Program-made: the position numbers and the translations under genes
Assembly (NCBI GenBank): GCA_022571175.1
Contig: JACZYI010000100.1
Location: 1-7,043, forward strand
From: Pseudomonadota bacterium
Lineage (GTDB): Bacteria > Pseudomonadota > Alphaproteobacteria > Sphingomonadales > SMXR01
DNA length: 7,043 nucleotides
Direction: 5' to 3'
Notes under the pieces: generated by a model
Databases searched by the model: none
The model's input: only the letters and a program-made list of their open reading frames with translations
Told to the model about the DNA's origin: nothing
Part shown: positions 1 through 5,973 of the stretch, piece by piece
Position numbering within the stretch: the stretch's first letter is position 1
Layout: every line of letters begins with the position of its first letter

Positions 1-559
1 CGGCAATAGCTTTCAAGGTATTTCCGAGATAATCCTGATGATCAAGTTGAACCGGTGTGATAACGGAAATCAGAGGCATCTGGATAACATTGGTGGCGTC
101 CAGACGACCGCCCAACCCCACTTCAAGTAAACAAACATCAGCCTCCACTCGCGAAAACGCCAGAAAAGCAGCCGCCGTTGTGATCTCAAAAAAAGTGATC
201 GCATCACCGCCGTTTGCAACTTCACATTCTTCAAGTAGATCTTTCAGGACAGAGTCTTTGATCAGTTTCCCGGCCAATCGGATACGCTCCCGGAAATGCA
301 CGAGATGAGGAGAGGTATAGACATGAACGCGAAGACCGTCTGCTTCGAGGGCAGACCTCATAATGGCGATTGTCGAGCCTTTGCCATTGGTGCCTGCCAC
401 ATGAATAACAGGCGGTAAACGCAATTCCGGATTGTTGAGCTTTTGGAGAAGCCGCACCAGGCGGCCCAAGGTCAAATCGATAGATTTGGGATGCAAGTCC
501 AGGAGCCTGTCGAGAACCTGATCAGATTGATCTTCTGTCTTGTTCTTTTTATCTGACAC
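1..559 (-). CDS. folC: FolC, bifunctional folylpolyglutamate / dihydrofolate synthase, N-terminal part (runs off left edge)
   Basis: This Mur-ligase-family enzyme uses ATP to add glutamate to dihydropteroate (making dihydrofolate) and to extend the folate glutamate tail in the cytoplasm. About 186 codons are present. The P-loop HVAGTNGKGST lies at residues 53-63, with Lys60 expected to bind ATP. It is followed by HVYTSPHLVHFRERIRL, then LLEVGLGGRLDATNV and TPVQLDHQDYLG, all typical of FolC; the C-terminal domain is outside the window. I chose the GTG at 559-557. It is the only plausible start between the in-frame accD stop and the conserved LDRLLDLHP segment, and GGCAGG sits 9 bases upstream. 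accD ends 18 bases before, in the same reading frame, and accD-folC adjacency is common in alphaproteobacteria, so co-transcription is likely. The identity is secure; the start is inferred. Confidence 0.95.
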   Translation of the reverse strand, partial: MSDKKNKTEDQSDQVLDRLLDLHPKSIDLTLGRLVRLLQKLNNPELRLPPVIHVAGTNGKGSTIAIMRSALEADGLRVHVYTSPHLVHFRERIRLAGKLIKDSVLKDLLEECEVANGGDAITFFEITTAAAFLAFSRVEADVCLLEVGLGGRLDATNVIQMPLISVITPVQLDHQDYLGNTLKAIA

Positions 560-568
560 CGAACAGGG

Positions 569-574
569 CCTGCC
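569..574 (-). promoter_or_regulatory. Ribosome-binding site supporting the folC GTG start
   Basis: On the minus strand GGCAGG lies 9 bases upstream of the GTG at 559, inside the short accD-folC gap. No ATG or TTG exists in this frame between the accD stop and this GTG. Confidence 0.5.
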
Positions 575-577
575 GCG

Positions 578-1465
578 TCAAGCGCTGGCAGCGCGTTTCG
601 CCTGTTCCAGCCTCTCCCCGTCCCGGGTAAGCAGAGCAATAATACGGACAAGGGTATCACGCAATTCGTGGCGATGGACCACCATATCCACCATGCCATG
701 CTCCAGCAAATATTCGGCCGTTTGAAACCCGTCAGGAAGTTTTTCCCGTATGGTACTTTCTATGACCCGGGGGCCGGCAAAACCAATCAATGCACCCGGC
801 TCGGCAATATGAATATCCCCGATCATGGCGTATGAAGCGGTCACCCCTCCGGTGGTCGGGTCGGCAAGAACAACAATATAAGGCAGGCCAGCGTCCTTAA
901 CCATATCAACAGCAACAGTTATTCTTGGCATTTGCATCAGGGAAAGGATGCCCTCCTGCATGCGTGCGCCACCAGCCGCCGTGAAAATAATGAATGGGGC
1001 ACCCAGTTCCACCGCTTTTCGTGCGGCTTCCACCATGCCCGTGCCCACACCAACGCCCATGGACCCGGCCATGAAGAAGAAATTCTGCACTGTGATCACA
1101 GTCACCGAACCACCCAGCTTGCCAACCGCCACCTGAAGGGCATCCTGATTGCCGGTTTTAGTCCTGTTTTCCTTCAACCGGTCGGTATATTTTTTGTGAT
1201 CCTTGAACTTCAGGGGATCGTCTTTGGATTTTGGCAGATCCAGAAGTTCATATTCTCCTGCATCAAACAATTGATTGAACCTGTCTTTGGGTCCAATCCG
1301 TTCGTGATGTCCACAATTTGCGCAGACGGACTGATTAGCCACAAATTCCTTTTGAAAAATCAACTGCCCGCACCCCTTGCATTTATGCCAGAGGTTGTCG
1401 GGTGTATCTTTTCTGTTGAGTACGGCCGTTAGGCGTGGTTTTACAAAATTTGTCAGCCAGTTCAT
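578..1465 (-). CDS. accD: AccD, acetyl-CoA carboxylase carboxyltransferase beta subunit
   Basis: With AccA it forms the carboxyltransferase that moves carboxyl from biotin on AccB to acetyl-CoA, giving malonyl-CoA for fatty-acid synthesis in the cytoplasm. The product is 295 residues, normal for the family. An N-terminal zinc ribbon is complete (Cys29, Cys32, Cys48, Cys51). The crotonase-like carboxyltransferase core follows, with [40 protein letters not shown] and [13 protein letters not shown]. The open frame extends to 1507, but I chose the ATG at 1465. The protein then begins [11 protein letters not shown], as AccD proteins of this group usually do, and the gene starts 10 bases after trpA stops instead of overlapping it by about 30. 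The upstream GAAAG (7-base spacing) is a weak ribosome site, so translation probably relies partly on coupling to trpA. accA is not in this window. Confidence 0.97.
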   Translation of the reverse strand: MNWLTNFVKPRLTAVLNRKDTPDNLWHKCKGCGQLIFQKEFVANQSVCANCGHHERIGPKDRFNQLFDAGEYELLDLPKSKDDPLKFKDHKKYTDRLKENRTKTGNQDALQVAVGKLGGSVTVITVQNFFFMAGSMGVGVGTGMVEAARKAVELGAPFIIFTAAGGARMQEGILSLMQMPRITVAVDMVKDAGLPYIVVLADPTTGGVTASYAMIGDIHIAEPGALIGFAGPRVIESTIREKLPDGFQTAEYLLEHGMVDMVVHRHELRDTLVRIIALLTRDGERLEQAKRAASA

Positions 1466-1475
1466 TTTATTGCTT

Positions 1476-2327
1476 TCACTTTCGACCAGTGTTTGAGAAG
1501 CCCTCATCAGTTCGAGCGCCAGCTACAGCATCCGCCAGCTCACTGGCAAAGTCCAGAACGGACTTCTCAATATGTTCCGCACCGATATTTTCTTCTATGA
1601 GCCTGACCAGGGCAGACCCCACCACAACCGCATCAGAAAAAGTCGCAATCTGAGCCGCTTGCTCACGGGTACTCACGCCAAAACCCACTGCAACCGGTAA
1701 TTTTGTTTGATTCTTAATCTGATCAATCCTCGATTTCAATCGTCCAGGATCAGCGCTTGTAGTGCCCGTCACGCCCGCTATTGCCACATAATAAAGAAAT
1801 CCTCCTGCATTCTCGAGAATCCTTGAAAGCCTATCATGGCCTGTAGTTGGCGTTACCAATCTGATGAAATTCAGTCCCGCCTTTACGGCCAGAAAACATA
1901 AATCGGCATCTTCCTCGGGTGGCAAATCCACAATGATCAATCCATCCACACCCACAGTGATTGCGCGATCCAAGAAAGCTTGCACGCCAAAAGCCATAAT
2001 GGGATTGAAATATCCCATCAACACTATGGGCGTTGTTTTATTATCGATACGGAAACGTTCTACTAAATCAAGTATTTTGCCGATGGTCATTCCAGCCTCA
2101 ATCGCCCTGACTGAACTTTTTTGAATGACCGGACCGTCAGCCATAGGGTCAGAAAAAGGCATGCCCAACTCAATAATATCAGCACCAGCTGCAGGCAGGC
2201 TCCGAATGATACGTTCCGAACATTCCAAATCTGGATCCCCGGCTGTCAGAAATGGTATAAAGCCCGCCCGCCCCTCTTCGTGCAATCGGTCAAACGTCAT
2301 CTGCAGTCTTGATGTCTCTCCGGTCAC
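1476..2327 (-). CDS. trpA: TrpA, tryptophan synthase alpha chain
   Basis: It cleaves indole-3-glycerol phosphate to glyceraldehyde 3-phosphate and indole. The indole is channelled to TrpB within the alpha2-beta2 complex. The (beta/alpha)8 barrel is full length at 283 residues. The signature [17 protein letters not shown] carries the catalytic acids Glu53 and Asp64 (E. coli Glu49 and Asp60). [11 protein letters not shown] near the N-terminus, [12 protein letters not shown] and the phosphate-binding VGFGVST are also present. I chose the GTG at 2327, which overlaps the trpB stop as GTGA. GGAG lies 7 bases upstream, and the resulting N-terminus ([10 protein letters not shown]) aligns with the usual start of the family. 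An internal ATG at 2300 would remove this segment and has no good ribosome site. The overlap implies translational coupling with trpB, whose product is its stoichiometric partner. Confidence 0.97.
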   Translation of the reverse strand: MTGETSRLQMTFDRLHEEGRAGFIPFLTAGDPDLECSERIIRSLPAAGADIIELGMPFSDPMADGPVIQKSSVRAIEAGMTIGKILDLVERFRIDNKTTPIVLMGYFNPIMAFGVQAFLDRAITVGVDGLIIVDLPPEEDADLCFLAVKAGLNFIRLVTPTTGHDRLSRILENAGGFLYYVAIAGVTGTTSADPGRLKSRIDQIKNQTKLPVAVGFGVSTREQAAQIATFSDAVVVGSALVRLIEENIGAEHIEKSVLDFASELADAVAGARTDEGFSNTGRK

Positions 2328-3544
2328 AGATTTTCTCCAAGCACGTCAGCAACGGTGAAAATATCCTTATCGCCTCGCCCACAAAGATTCATGATCAAAA
2401 TGTGATCAGAAGGCAGGTCTGGAGCCATTTTTATCACATGTGCCAAAGCGTGGGCGGGTTCAAGGGCAGGAATTATACCTTCAAGCCTAGAGCAAAGCTG
2501 GAAGGCCTCAAGCGCTTCACTATCGGTAGCGGACACATAATGAACCCGACCTGTGGAATGAAGCCAGGCATGTTCTGGCCCAATACCTGGATAGTCCAGC
2601 CCGGCAGATATTGAATGCGCTTCCTGAATCTGTCCGTCTTCATCTTGGAGCAGATAGGTCTTGTTGCCATGCAGAACGCCCGGCTTGCCCCTGGCGATTG
2701 AGGCTGCATGTTTACCACTTTCCAAACCCTTGCCGGCAGCTTCCACAGCAAAAAGATCGATATTACTTTCGTCCAGAAACGGCGCAAAAAGCCCGATTGC
2801 GTTGGAGCCCCCGCCAATACAAGCTACCAGGCTATCCGGTAGCCGACCCTCCATTTCCAAGATTTGATCTTTTGCTTCCCGACCAATAACAGATTGAAAG
2901 TCCTTTACCATTTGCGGATAGGGATGCGGTCCCGCCACGGTTCCAATAATGTAAAATGTATCTTCCACATGGGCGACCCAATCCCTCAAGGCGGCATTCA
3001 TTGCATCTTTTAGAGTTCGAGACCCCGTTTCCACAGATACAACCTCCGCACCCAGAAGTTTCATCCGGAAAACATTGGGTGATTGTCTTTTTATATCTCT
3101 CTCGCCCATAAAAATCCTACAGGGCAGGCCAAACCGGGCAGCGACGGTCGCAGTGGCCACTCCATGCTGACCAGCGCCGGTCTCGGCAATAATGCGTTTT
3201 TTGCCCATTCTAATGGCCAGCAGAATTTGGCCGATCGCGTGATTAATTTTGTGGGCTCCCGTGTGGTTAAGCTCATCGCGTTTAAAATAGATTTTAGCGC
3301 CGCCCAGATGCTTCGTCATGCGCGGTGCAAAATAAAGCGGGCTTGGGCGGCCCGCATAATGCTTCAGGAGATTATCCAGTTCGAAATTAAATTCAGAATC
3401 AAGTTTTGCTGCCTGATAAGCTTTTTCCACCTCCAAAAGAAGAGGCATAAGGGTTTCCGACACATAGCGACCACCGAAGGGTCCAAAATGTCCCAATTCG
3501 TCCGGTCCCTGACTGAAGCTGTTTTTTTTTGGTTCCTTTGCCAT
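2324..3544 (-). CDS. trpB: TrpB, tryptophan synthase beta chain (PLP-dependent)
   Basis: It condenses indole from TrpA with L-serine to form L-tryptophan, using pyridoxal phosphate. The 406 residues are normal for a TrpB1-type protein. [18 protein letters not shown] opens the fold. The PLP lysine is Lys99 in [14 protein letters not shown], the catalytic acid is Glu121 in [11 protein letters not shown], and the PLP phosphate loop is GGGSNAIG at 244-251. The C-terminal NLCGRGDKD has Cys388 where the E. coli enzyme has the Ser that contacts the PLP ring nitrogen. The ATG at 3544 follows the trpF stop by 2 bases, with AAGGA about 8 bases upstream, and the gene overlaps trpA at its end. A run of nine A residues (plus-strand T run 3522-3530) covers codons 6-8, where the sequence is lysine-rich and poorly conserved. 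The frame is intact as given. Confidence 0.98.
   Translation of the reverse strand: MAKEPKKNSFSQGPDELGHFGPFGGRYVSETLMPLLLEVEKAYQAAKLDSEFNFELDNLLKHYAGRPSPLYFAPRMTKHLGGAKIYFKRDELNHTGAHKINHAIGQILLAIRMGKKRIIAETGAGQHGVATATVAARFGLPCRIFMGERDIKRQSPNVFRMKLLGAEVVSVETGSRTLKDAMNAALRDWVAHVEDTFYIIGTVAGPHPYPQMVKDFQSVIGREAKDQILEMEGRLPDSLVACIGGGSNAIGLFAPFLDESNIDLFAVEAAGKGLESGKHAASIARGKPGVLHGNKTYLLQDEDGQIQEAHSISAGLDYPGIGPEHAWLHSTGRVHYVSATDSEALEAFQLCSRLEGIIPALEPAHALAHVIKMAPDLPSDHILIMNLCGRGDKDIFTVADVLGENL
2335..2338 (-). promoter_or_regulatory. Ribosome-binding site deciding the trpA GTG start
   Basis: GGAG on the minus strand sits 7 bases before the GTG at 2327, within the last codons of trpB. It favours the GTG over the in-frame ATG at 2300. 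Confidence 0.6.
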
Positions 3545-3546
3545 CC

Positions 3547-4218
3547 CTACTTTCCTTGGCCCCTAGCACCAGCGACCGCCCCCGCGACCTCAATGGCAAA
3601 CGCCTGAATCAGCGCGGGATCTTTCACGCCAAGCATGATCTCTACACCGCTTGAGACGTCAACCATTTCCGCACCGGTTATGTTAATCGCCTCTGCCACA
3701 TTTTCATGTGTGAGCCCTCCCGACAACATCCAGGGTACAGAAAATTTTATATTTTCAAGAATTTTCCAGTCGAATGTTTCTCCACGACCTCCCGGCAACT
3801 CCGATGACCAGCGGGCGCGGGAGTCGAGGAGAAGATAATCCGAAACTTCAGTAAAGTCAGAAAGCTGACCGAGGTCATCCCCAGAAGAAATTCCAATCGC
3901 AGTGATGACTGGTTTTTGAAATTTCCTGCGAATTTCAGAAATTCTGCTGGGCGCTTCCTTCCCGTGCAACTGAATTAGGTCGAGGGAGACTTGTGCCACA
4001 ACACGGCTCAAATCATCGTCACTTGGGTCCACAAAAAGTCCCACCGATTTCGGTCCATTCGCGGGCAGGGCTGCAGACAAAGGCTTGGCGAGCTGAGCTG
4101 AAATATTTCTTGGGGAAGGTTCATAAAAGACGAACCCCACATATGAAGCCTCTGCCATTATGGCAGCATCCAAAGCATCGCGGCTGGTCACACCACATAT
4201 TTTTATTTTCACGGCCAC
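3547..4218 (-). CDS. trpF: TrpF, phosphoribosylanthranilate isomerase
   Basis: It catalyses the Amadori rearrangement of N-(5'-phosphoribosyl)anthranilate to CdRP, the third step of the tryptophan branch. With the chosen start the (beta/alpha)8 barrel is 223 residues, close to the family's usual 200-220. Visible motifs are KIKICGVTS with the general base Cys8, [24 protein letters not shown] with the likely general acid Asp132, [11 protein letters not shown] and [12 protein letters not shown], then a phosphate-binding DVSSGVE. The frame is open up to a TTG at 4275, with an ATG at 4266. I prefer the GTG at 4218 because TrpF proteins normally begin just before KIKICG and AAAGGG lies 9 bases upstream. 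The choice is moderate and an extra 16-19 N-terminal residues are possible. trpB follows after 2 bases. Confidence 0.95.
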   Translation of the reverse strand: MAVKIKICGVTSRDALDAAIMAEASYVGFVFYEPSPRNISAQLAKPLSAALPANGPKSVGLFVDPSDDDLSRVVAQVSLDLIQLHGKEAPSRISEIRRKFQKPVITAIGISSGDDLGQLSDFTEVSDYLLLDSRARWSSELPGGRGETFDWKILENIKFSVPWMLSGGLTHENVAEAINITGAEMVDVSSGVEIMLGVKDPALIQAFAIEVAGAVAGARGQGK

Positions 4219-4227
4219 CGCATCAAA

Positions 4228-4233
4228 CCCTTT
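4228..4233 (-). promoter_or_regulatory. Possible ribosome-binding site for the trpF GTG start
   Basis: AAAGGG on the minus strand is 9 bases upstream of the GTG at 4218. The competing ATG at 4266 has only GAAAGAT-like sequence immediately before it, too close to be a good site. Confidence 0.4.
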
Positions 4234-4290
4234 CCCGTTCCACGCTTCTTTATCGGAGCTGGCCATATCTTTCAATAAACGGCATCGTGA

Positions 4291-5013
4291 TTAAATGCGT
4301 GATAAGGAACCGACGATTTCTTCAACCACCGCTTTAGGATCTTCAGCCATAGTGATAGGTCTGCCAATAACCAGGATATCAGCCCCAGCTTTATAAGCCT
4401 CTGCAGGGGTCAGAGTTCTCTTCTGGTCGTCTGAGGAGTCATTCACTGGTCGCACGCCAGGGACAACAAGTATAAAATCGTTTCCACAAGCAGCGCGCAC
4501 TACAGATATTTCTCTTGGCGAGCAAACAATGCCGTCCAGCCCTGCTGCCAGACCCATTTGAGCAAGGTCAACCACATGGTCTTGCAGTTTTTTCTCCACA
4601 TTCATGCGTTTTAGATCGGACTGATCCAGACTTGTAAGAACACTGACGCCGACGACTTTTGGACGCTCGAATCCCAAGTTTTCCGCACCCTCACGCGCTG
4701 CCTCGACGGCCGCCTCAAGCATGGCGGAACCCCCTTGTAAATGTACGGTCATAATCGCTGGTTTTAGCGGCAAAAGAGCCCTTACTGCGCTTTTGACCGT
4801 GTTTGGTATGTCGTGCAGTTTCAAATCAAGAAAAACAGGCTGGCCAAGTTCGCCAATAGCCCTCACCCCCACTGGCCCATGTGCAGAATAAAATTCCAGT
4901 CCAAGTTTTATTCCACCTATGTTGCCCGATAGCATGCGCACCAACCGCTGCGCATGGGCGAGGTCGGTTGTGTCCAGAGCACAAAAAACCGGATTGGAAT
5001 ATTTGGCTTTCAT
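4291..5013 (-). CDS. pyrF: PyrF, orotidine 5'-phosphate decarboxylase
   Basis: It decarboxylates OMP to UMP, the last step of de novo pyrimidine synthesis, in the cytoplasm. The 240 residues are normal for the bacterial short form. The active-site acids and lysines are visible: Asp14 in FCALDTTD, Lys36 in GIKLGLEFY, and the Asp63-Lys65-Asp68 set in FLDLKLHDIPNTV. The phosphate-binding end is present as VVPGVRP and IGRPIT. The ATG at 5013 shares one base with the lapA stop (TGATG). A TTG immediately before it at 5016 is also possible. AGGA is 12 bases before the ATG and 9 before the TTG, so either start could be used, with little effect on the product. Its place between lapA and trpF suggests co-expression with tryptophan synthesis. 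Confidence 0.98.
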   Translation of the reverse strand: MKAKYSNPVFCALDTTDLAHAQRLVRMLSGNIGGIKLGLEFYSAHGPVGVRAIGELGQPVFLDLKLHDIPNTVKSAVRALLPLKPAIMTVHLQGGSAMLEAAVEAAREGAENLGFERPKVVGVSVLTSLDQSDLKRMNVEKKLQDHVVDLAQMGLAAGLDGIVCSPREISVVRAACGNDFILVVPGVRPVNDSSDDQKRTLTPAEAYKAGADILVIGRPITMAEDPKAVVEEIVGSLSRI

Positions 5014-5315
5014 CAAGTGTTACTATCCTGATTTTCAATTTCTTCCATGGCGCGGGAAAATTCCTCCTCCTCATCCTGGTCCTCTATGGGTGGCTTTGAG
5101 CGAAATCGGGTCTCAATACGTCCTGCCATCCCAACCAACCAAGTGCCCAAGATGCCAACCAGGGCACCGACAAAAAACACAAAGAACACGGGAATTTCCG
5201 CTTCATAAGGCAAGGGCCAAAAATGAACAGTGATAATATCTCGATTGACCACCATAAGCGTAATGAAGGCCAGAGCGGTCAGAAACCAGCTAAGTGTCTT
5301 TATGAATTTCAGCAT
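5013..5315 (-). CDS. lapA: LapA-domain (DUF1049) small inner-membrane protein
   Basis: This is a 100-residue membrane protein of the LapA family. In E. coli LapA works with LapB in lipopolysaccharide assembly control; that role here is by family only. Two hydrophobic segments are seen, about residues 8-24 and 41-65. Between them is the NRDIITVHFWPLPYEAEIP stretch typical of the family. A cytoplasmic tail follows that is strongly acidic (EDQDEEEE, about residues 77-84) and continues as MEEIENQD. The ATG at 5315 has AAGG 10 bases upstream. It overlaps pyrF by one base and lies 77 bases after ihfB, an order common in alphaproteobacteria (rpsA-ihfB-lapA). No lapB is visible in the window. Family assignment is strong; the specific function is less certain. 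Confidence 0.88.
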   Translation of the reverse strand: MLKFIKTLSWFLTALAFITLMVVNRDIITVHFWPLPYEAEIPVFFVFFVGALVGILGTWLVGMAGRIETRFRSKPPIEDQDEEEEFSRAMEEIENQDSNT

Positions 5316-5323
5316 ATTTCCGT

Positions 5324-5382
5324 TGCCTTGATCGGGGAAGAACGTTGAGCATGATGGTCAATCCTCAACATCTGACAAGGCA
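5324..5382 (-). promoter_or_regulatory. Nested inverted repeat in the ihfB-lapA spacer, may mask the lapA ribosome site
   Basis: On the transcript strand an outer 7-bp stem TGCCTTG / CAAGGCA (5376-5382 with 5324-5330) encloses an inner 6-bp stem GTTGAG / CTCAAC (5364-5369 with 5344-5349). The distal outer arm contains AAGG, the likely ribosome-binding sequence of lapA. The stems are short and the internal loops large (6, 13 and 14 bases). This may be a weak translational control element, an RNA-processing site, or chance. Confidence 0.3.
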
Positions 5383-5392
5383 CCATCCGACA

Positions 5393-5671
5393 TCAACGAT
5401 TAAGCCGTACTCTTAAGTCCTTGCCCGCTTTGAAATAGGGAACATGTTTTGCTTCAACATGCACAGATTCACCGGTACGCGGATTTCGTCCCATTCGCGC
5501 TCCACGATGTTTAACGGAGAACGCCCCAAAACCACGCAATTCAATTCTCTCTCCGCGAGCAAGCGCCGATGTGATCTCGCCGAATACCGTGTTGACGATA
5601 CGTTCCACATCGCGTTGATAAAGATGGGGATTTGCTTCCGCCAATCTGCTCACAAGTTCTGATTTTATCAT
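5393..5671 (-). CDS. ihfB: IhfB, integration host factor beta subunit
   Basis: It pairs with IhfA to form the sequence-specific DNA-bending protein IHF, active in recombination, replication and transcription. At 92 residues it matches family length. The HU/IHF signature [21 protein letters not shown] spans the start of the DNA-binding beta arms (residues 47-67), with the intercalating Pro64. Glu44 and Arg46 in IELRGFG match the residues that give E. coli IHF-beta its site preference, which separates it from HU. The conserved [11 protein letters not shown] start fixes the ATG at 5671, which has AGGGGG 5 bases upstream, the strongest ribosome site in the window. It follows rpsA after about 300 bases and probably opens the ihfB-to-folC transcription unit. 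ihfA is not here. Confidence 0.98.
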   Translation of the reverse strand: MIKSELVSRLAEANPHLYQRDVERIVNTVFGEITSALARGERIELRGFGAFSVKHRGARMGRNPRTGESVHVEAKHVPYFKAGKDLRVRLNR

Positions 5672-5973
5672 CCGTTCCCCCTTTGGTCATCACCCTCATG
5701 CTACCTGAATATCGCCGATTGTCACATATTTTCATCAAAAGCGTGCCAAAACCAACCGGCTCCGTCAAGTGTAAGTGCTTCGAAATACTATGTTTTTCTT
5801 ATCAAGCCCGAGGTAATTGACCCTCCCACAGCGGAAAAAGTCCTCCGAGTGCAGGCCAGCACACAGGTAAATAAACGGCACATCTGCTATCGGATTCCCG
5901 CCAACGAGAGAAAATTTCCAAACCACCGAGTCTCCCCAATATATGGGAGTCGCCCGGTGGATAGGAGTTTAGG
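5672..5973 (-). other. rpsA-ihfB intergenic region
   Basis: This 302-base stretch carries no convincing gene on either strand. It holds the hairpin after rpsA at 5923-5960 and the ihfB ribosome site (5677-5682). A promoter for ihfB is expected here. A TTGACG occurs on the minus strand at 5768-5763, but I could not find a matching -10 box at normal spacing, so no promoter is called. Confidence 0.6.
5923..5960 (-). terminator. Possible intrinsic terminator of rpsA
   Basis: The hairpin starts 14 bases after the rpsA stop. It has an outer stem CCACCG / CGGTGG, a small internal loop and an inner stem CTCCC / GGGAG closing an 8-base loop. The sequence after the stem on the transcript strand is TTTGGAAATTTT, a broken U tract, so termination may be partial. 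It could instead be an RNA-stabilising stem. Confidence 0.45.

Noticed and set aside
932..1432. Plus-strand open frame of 166 codons
   Set aside because: It is antisense to the conserved AccD core; its sequence resembles no family and shows no ribosome site of note.
1466..1507. Upstream start for accD adding 14 residues
   Set aside because: It would overlap the trpA end, and the product would precede the conserved MNWLTNF start by residues that are the trpA tail in another frame.
3083..3607. Plus-strand open frame of 174 codons
   Set aside because: It lies entirely opposite the trpB 5' half and the trpF end, has no recognisable family, and trpB is clearly the real gene.
5733..5745. IHF-site-like sequence (CATCAA, 4 bases, GTG) upstream of ihfB, suggesting autoregulation
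   Set aside because: It differs from WATCAANNNNTTR at two positions, and such partial matches are common by chance. A scored matrix search would be needed to revive it.
5763..5768. TTGACG on the minus strand as a -35 box for ihfB
   Set aside because: No acceptable -10 hexamer lies 16-18 bases downstream; the best AT-rich candidates have wrong spacing.
5541..5768. Minus-strand frame beginning with TTG in the rpsA-ihfB gap and running into ihfB
   Set aside because: It overlaps ihfB out of frame, has no good ribosome site and no recognisable product.
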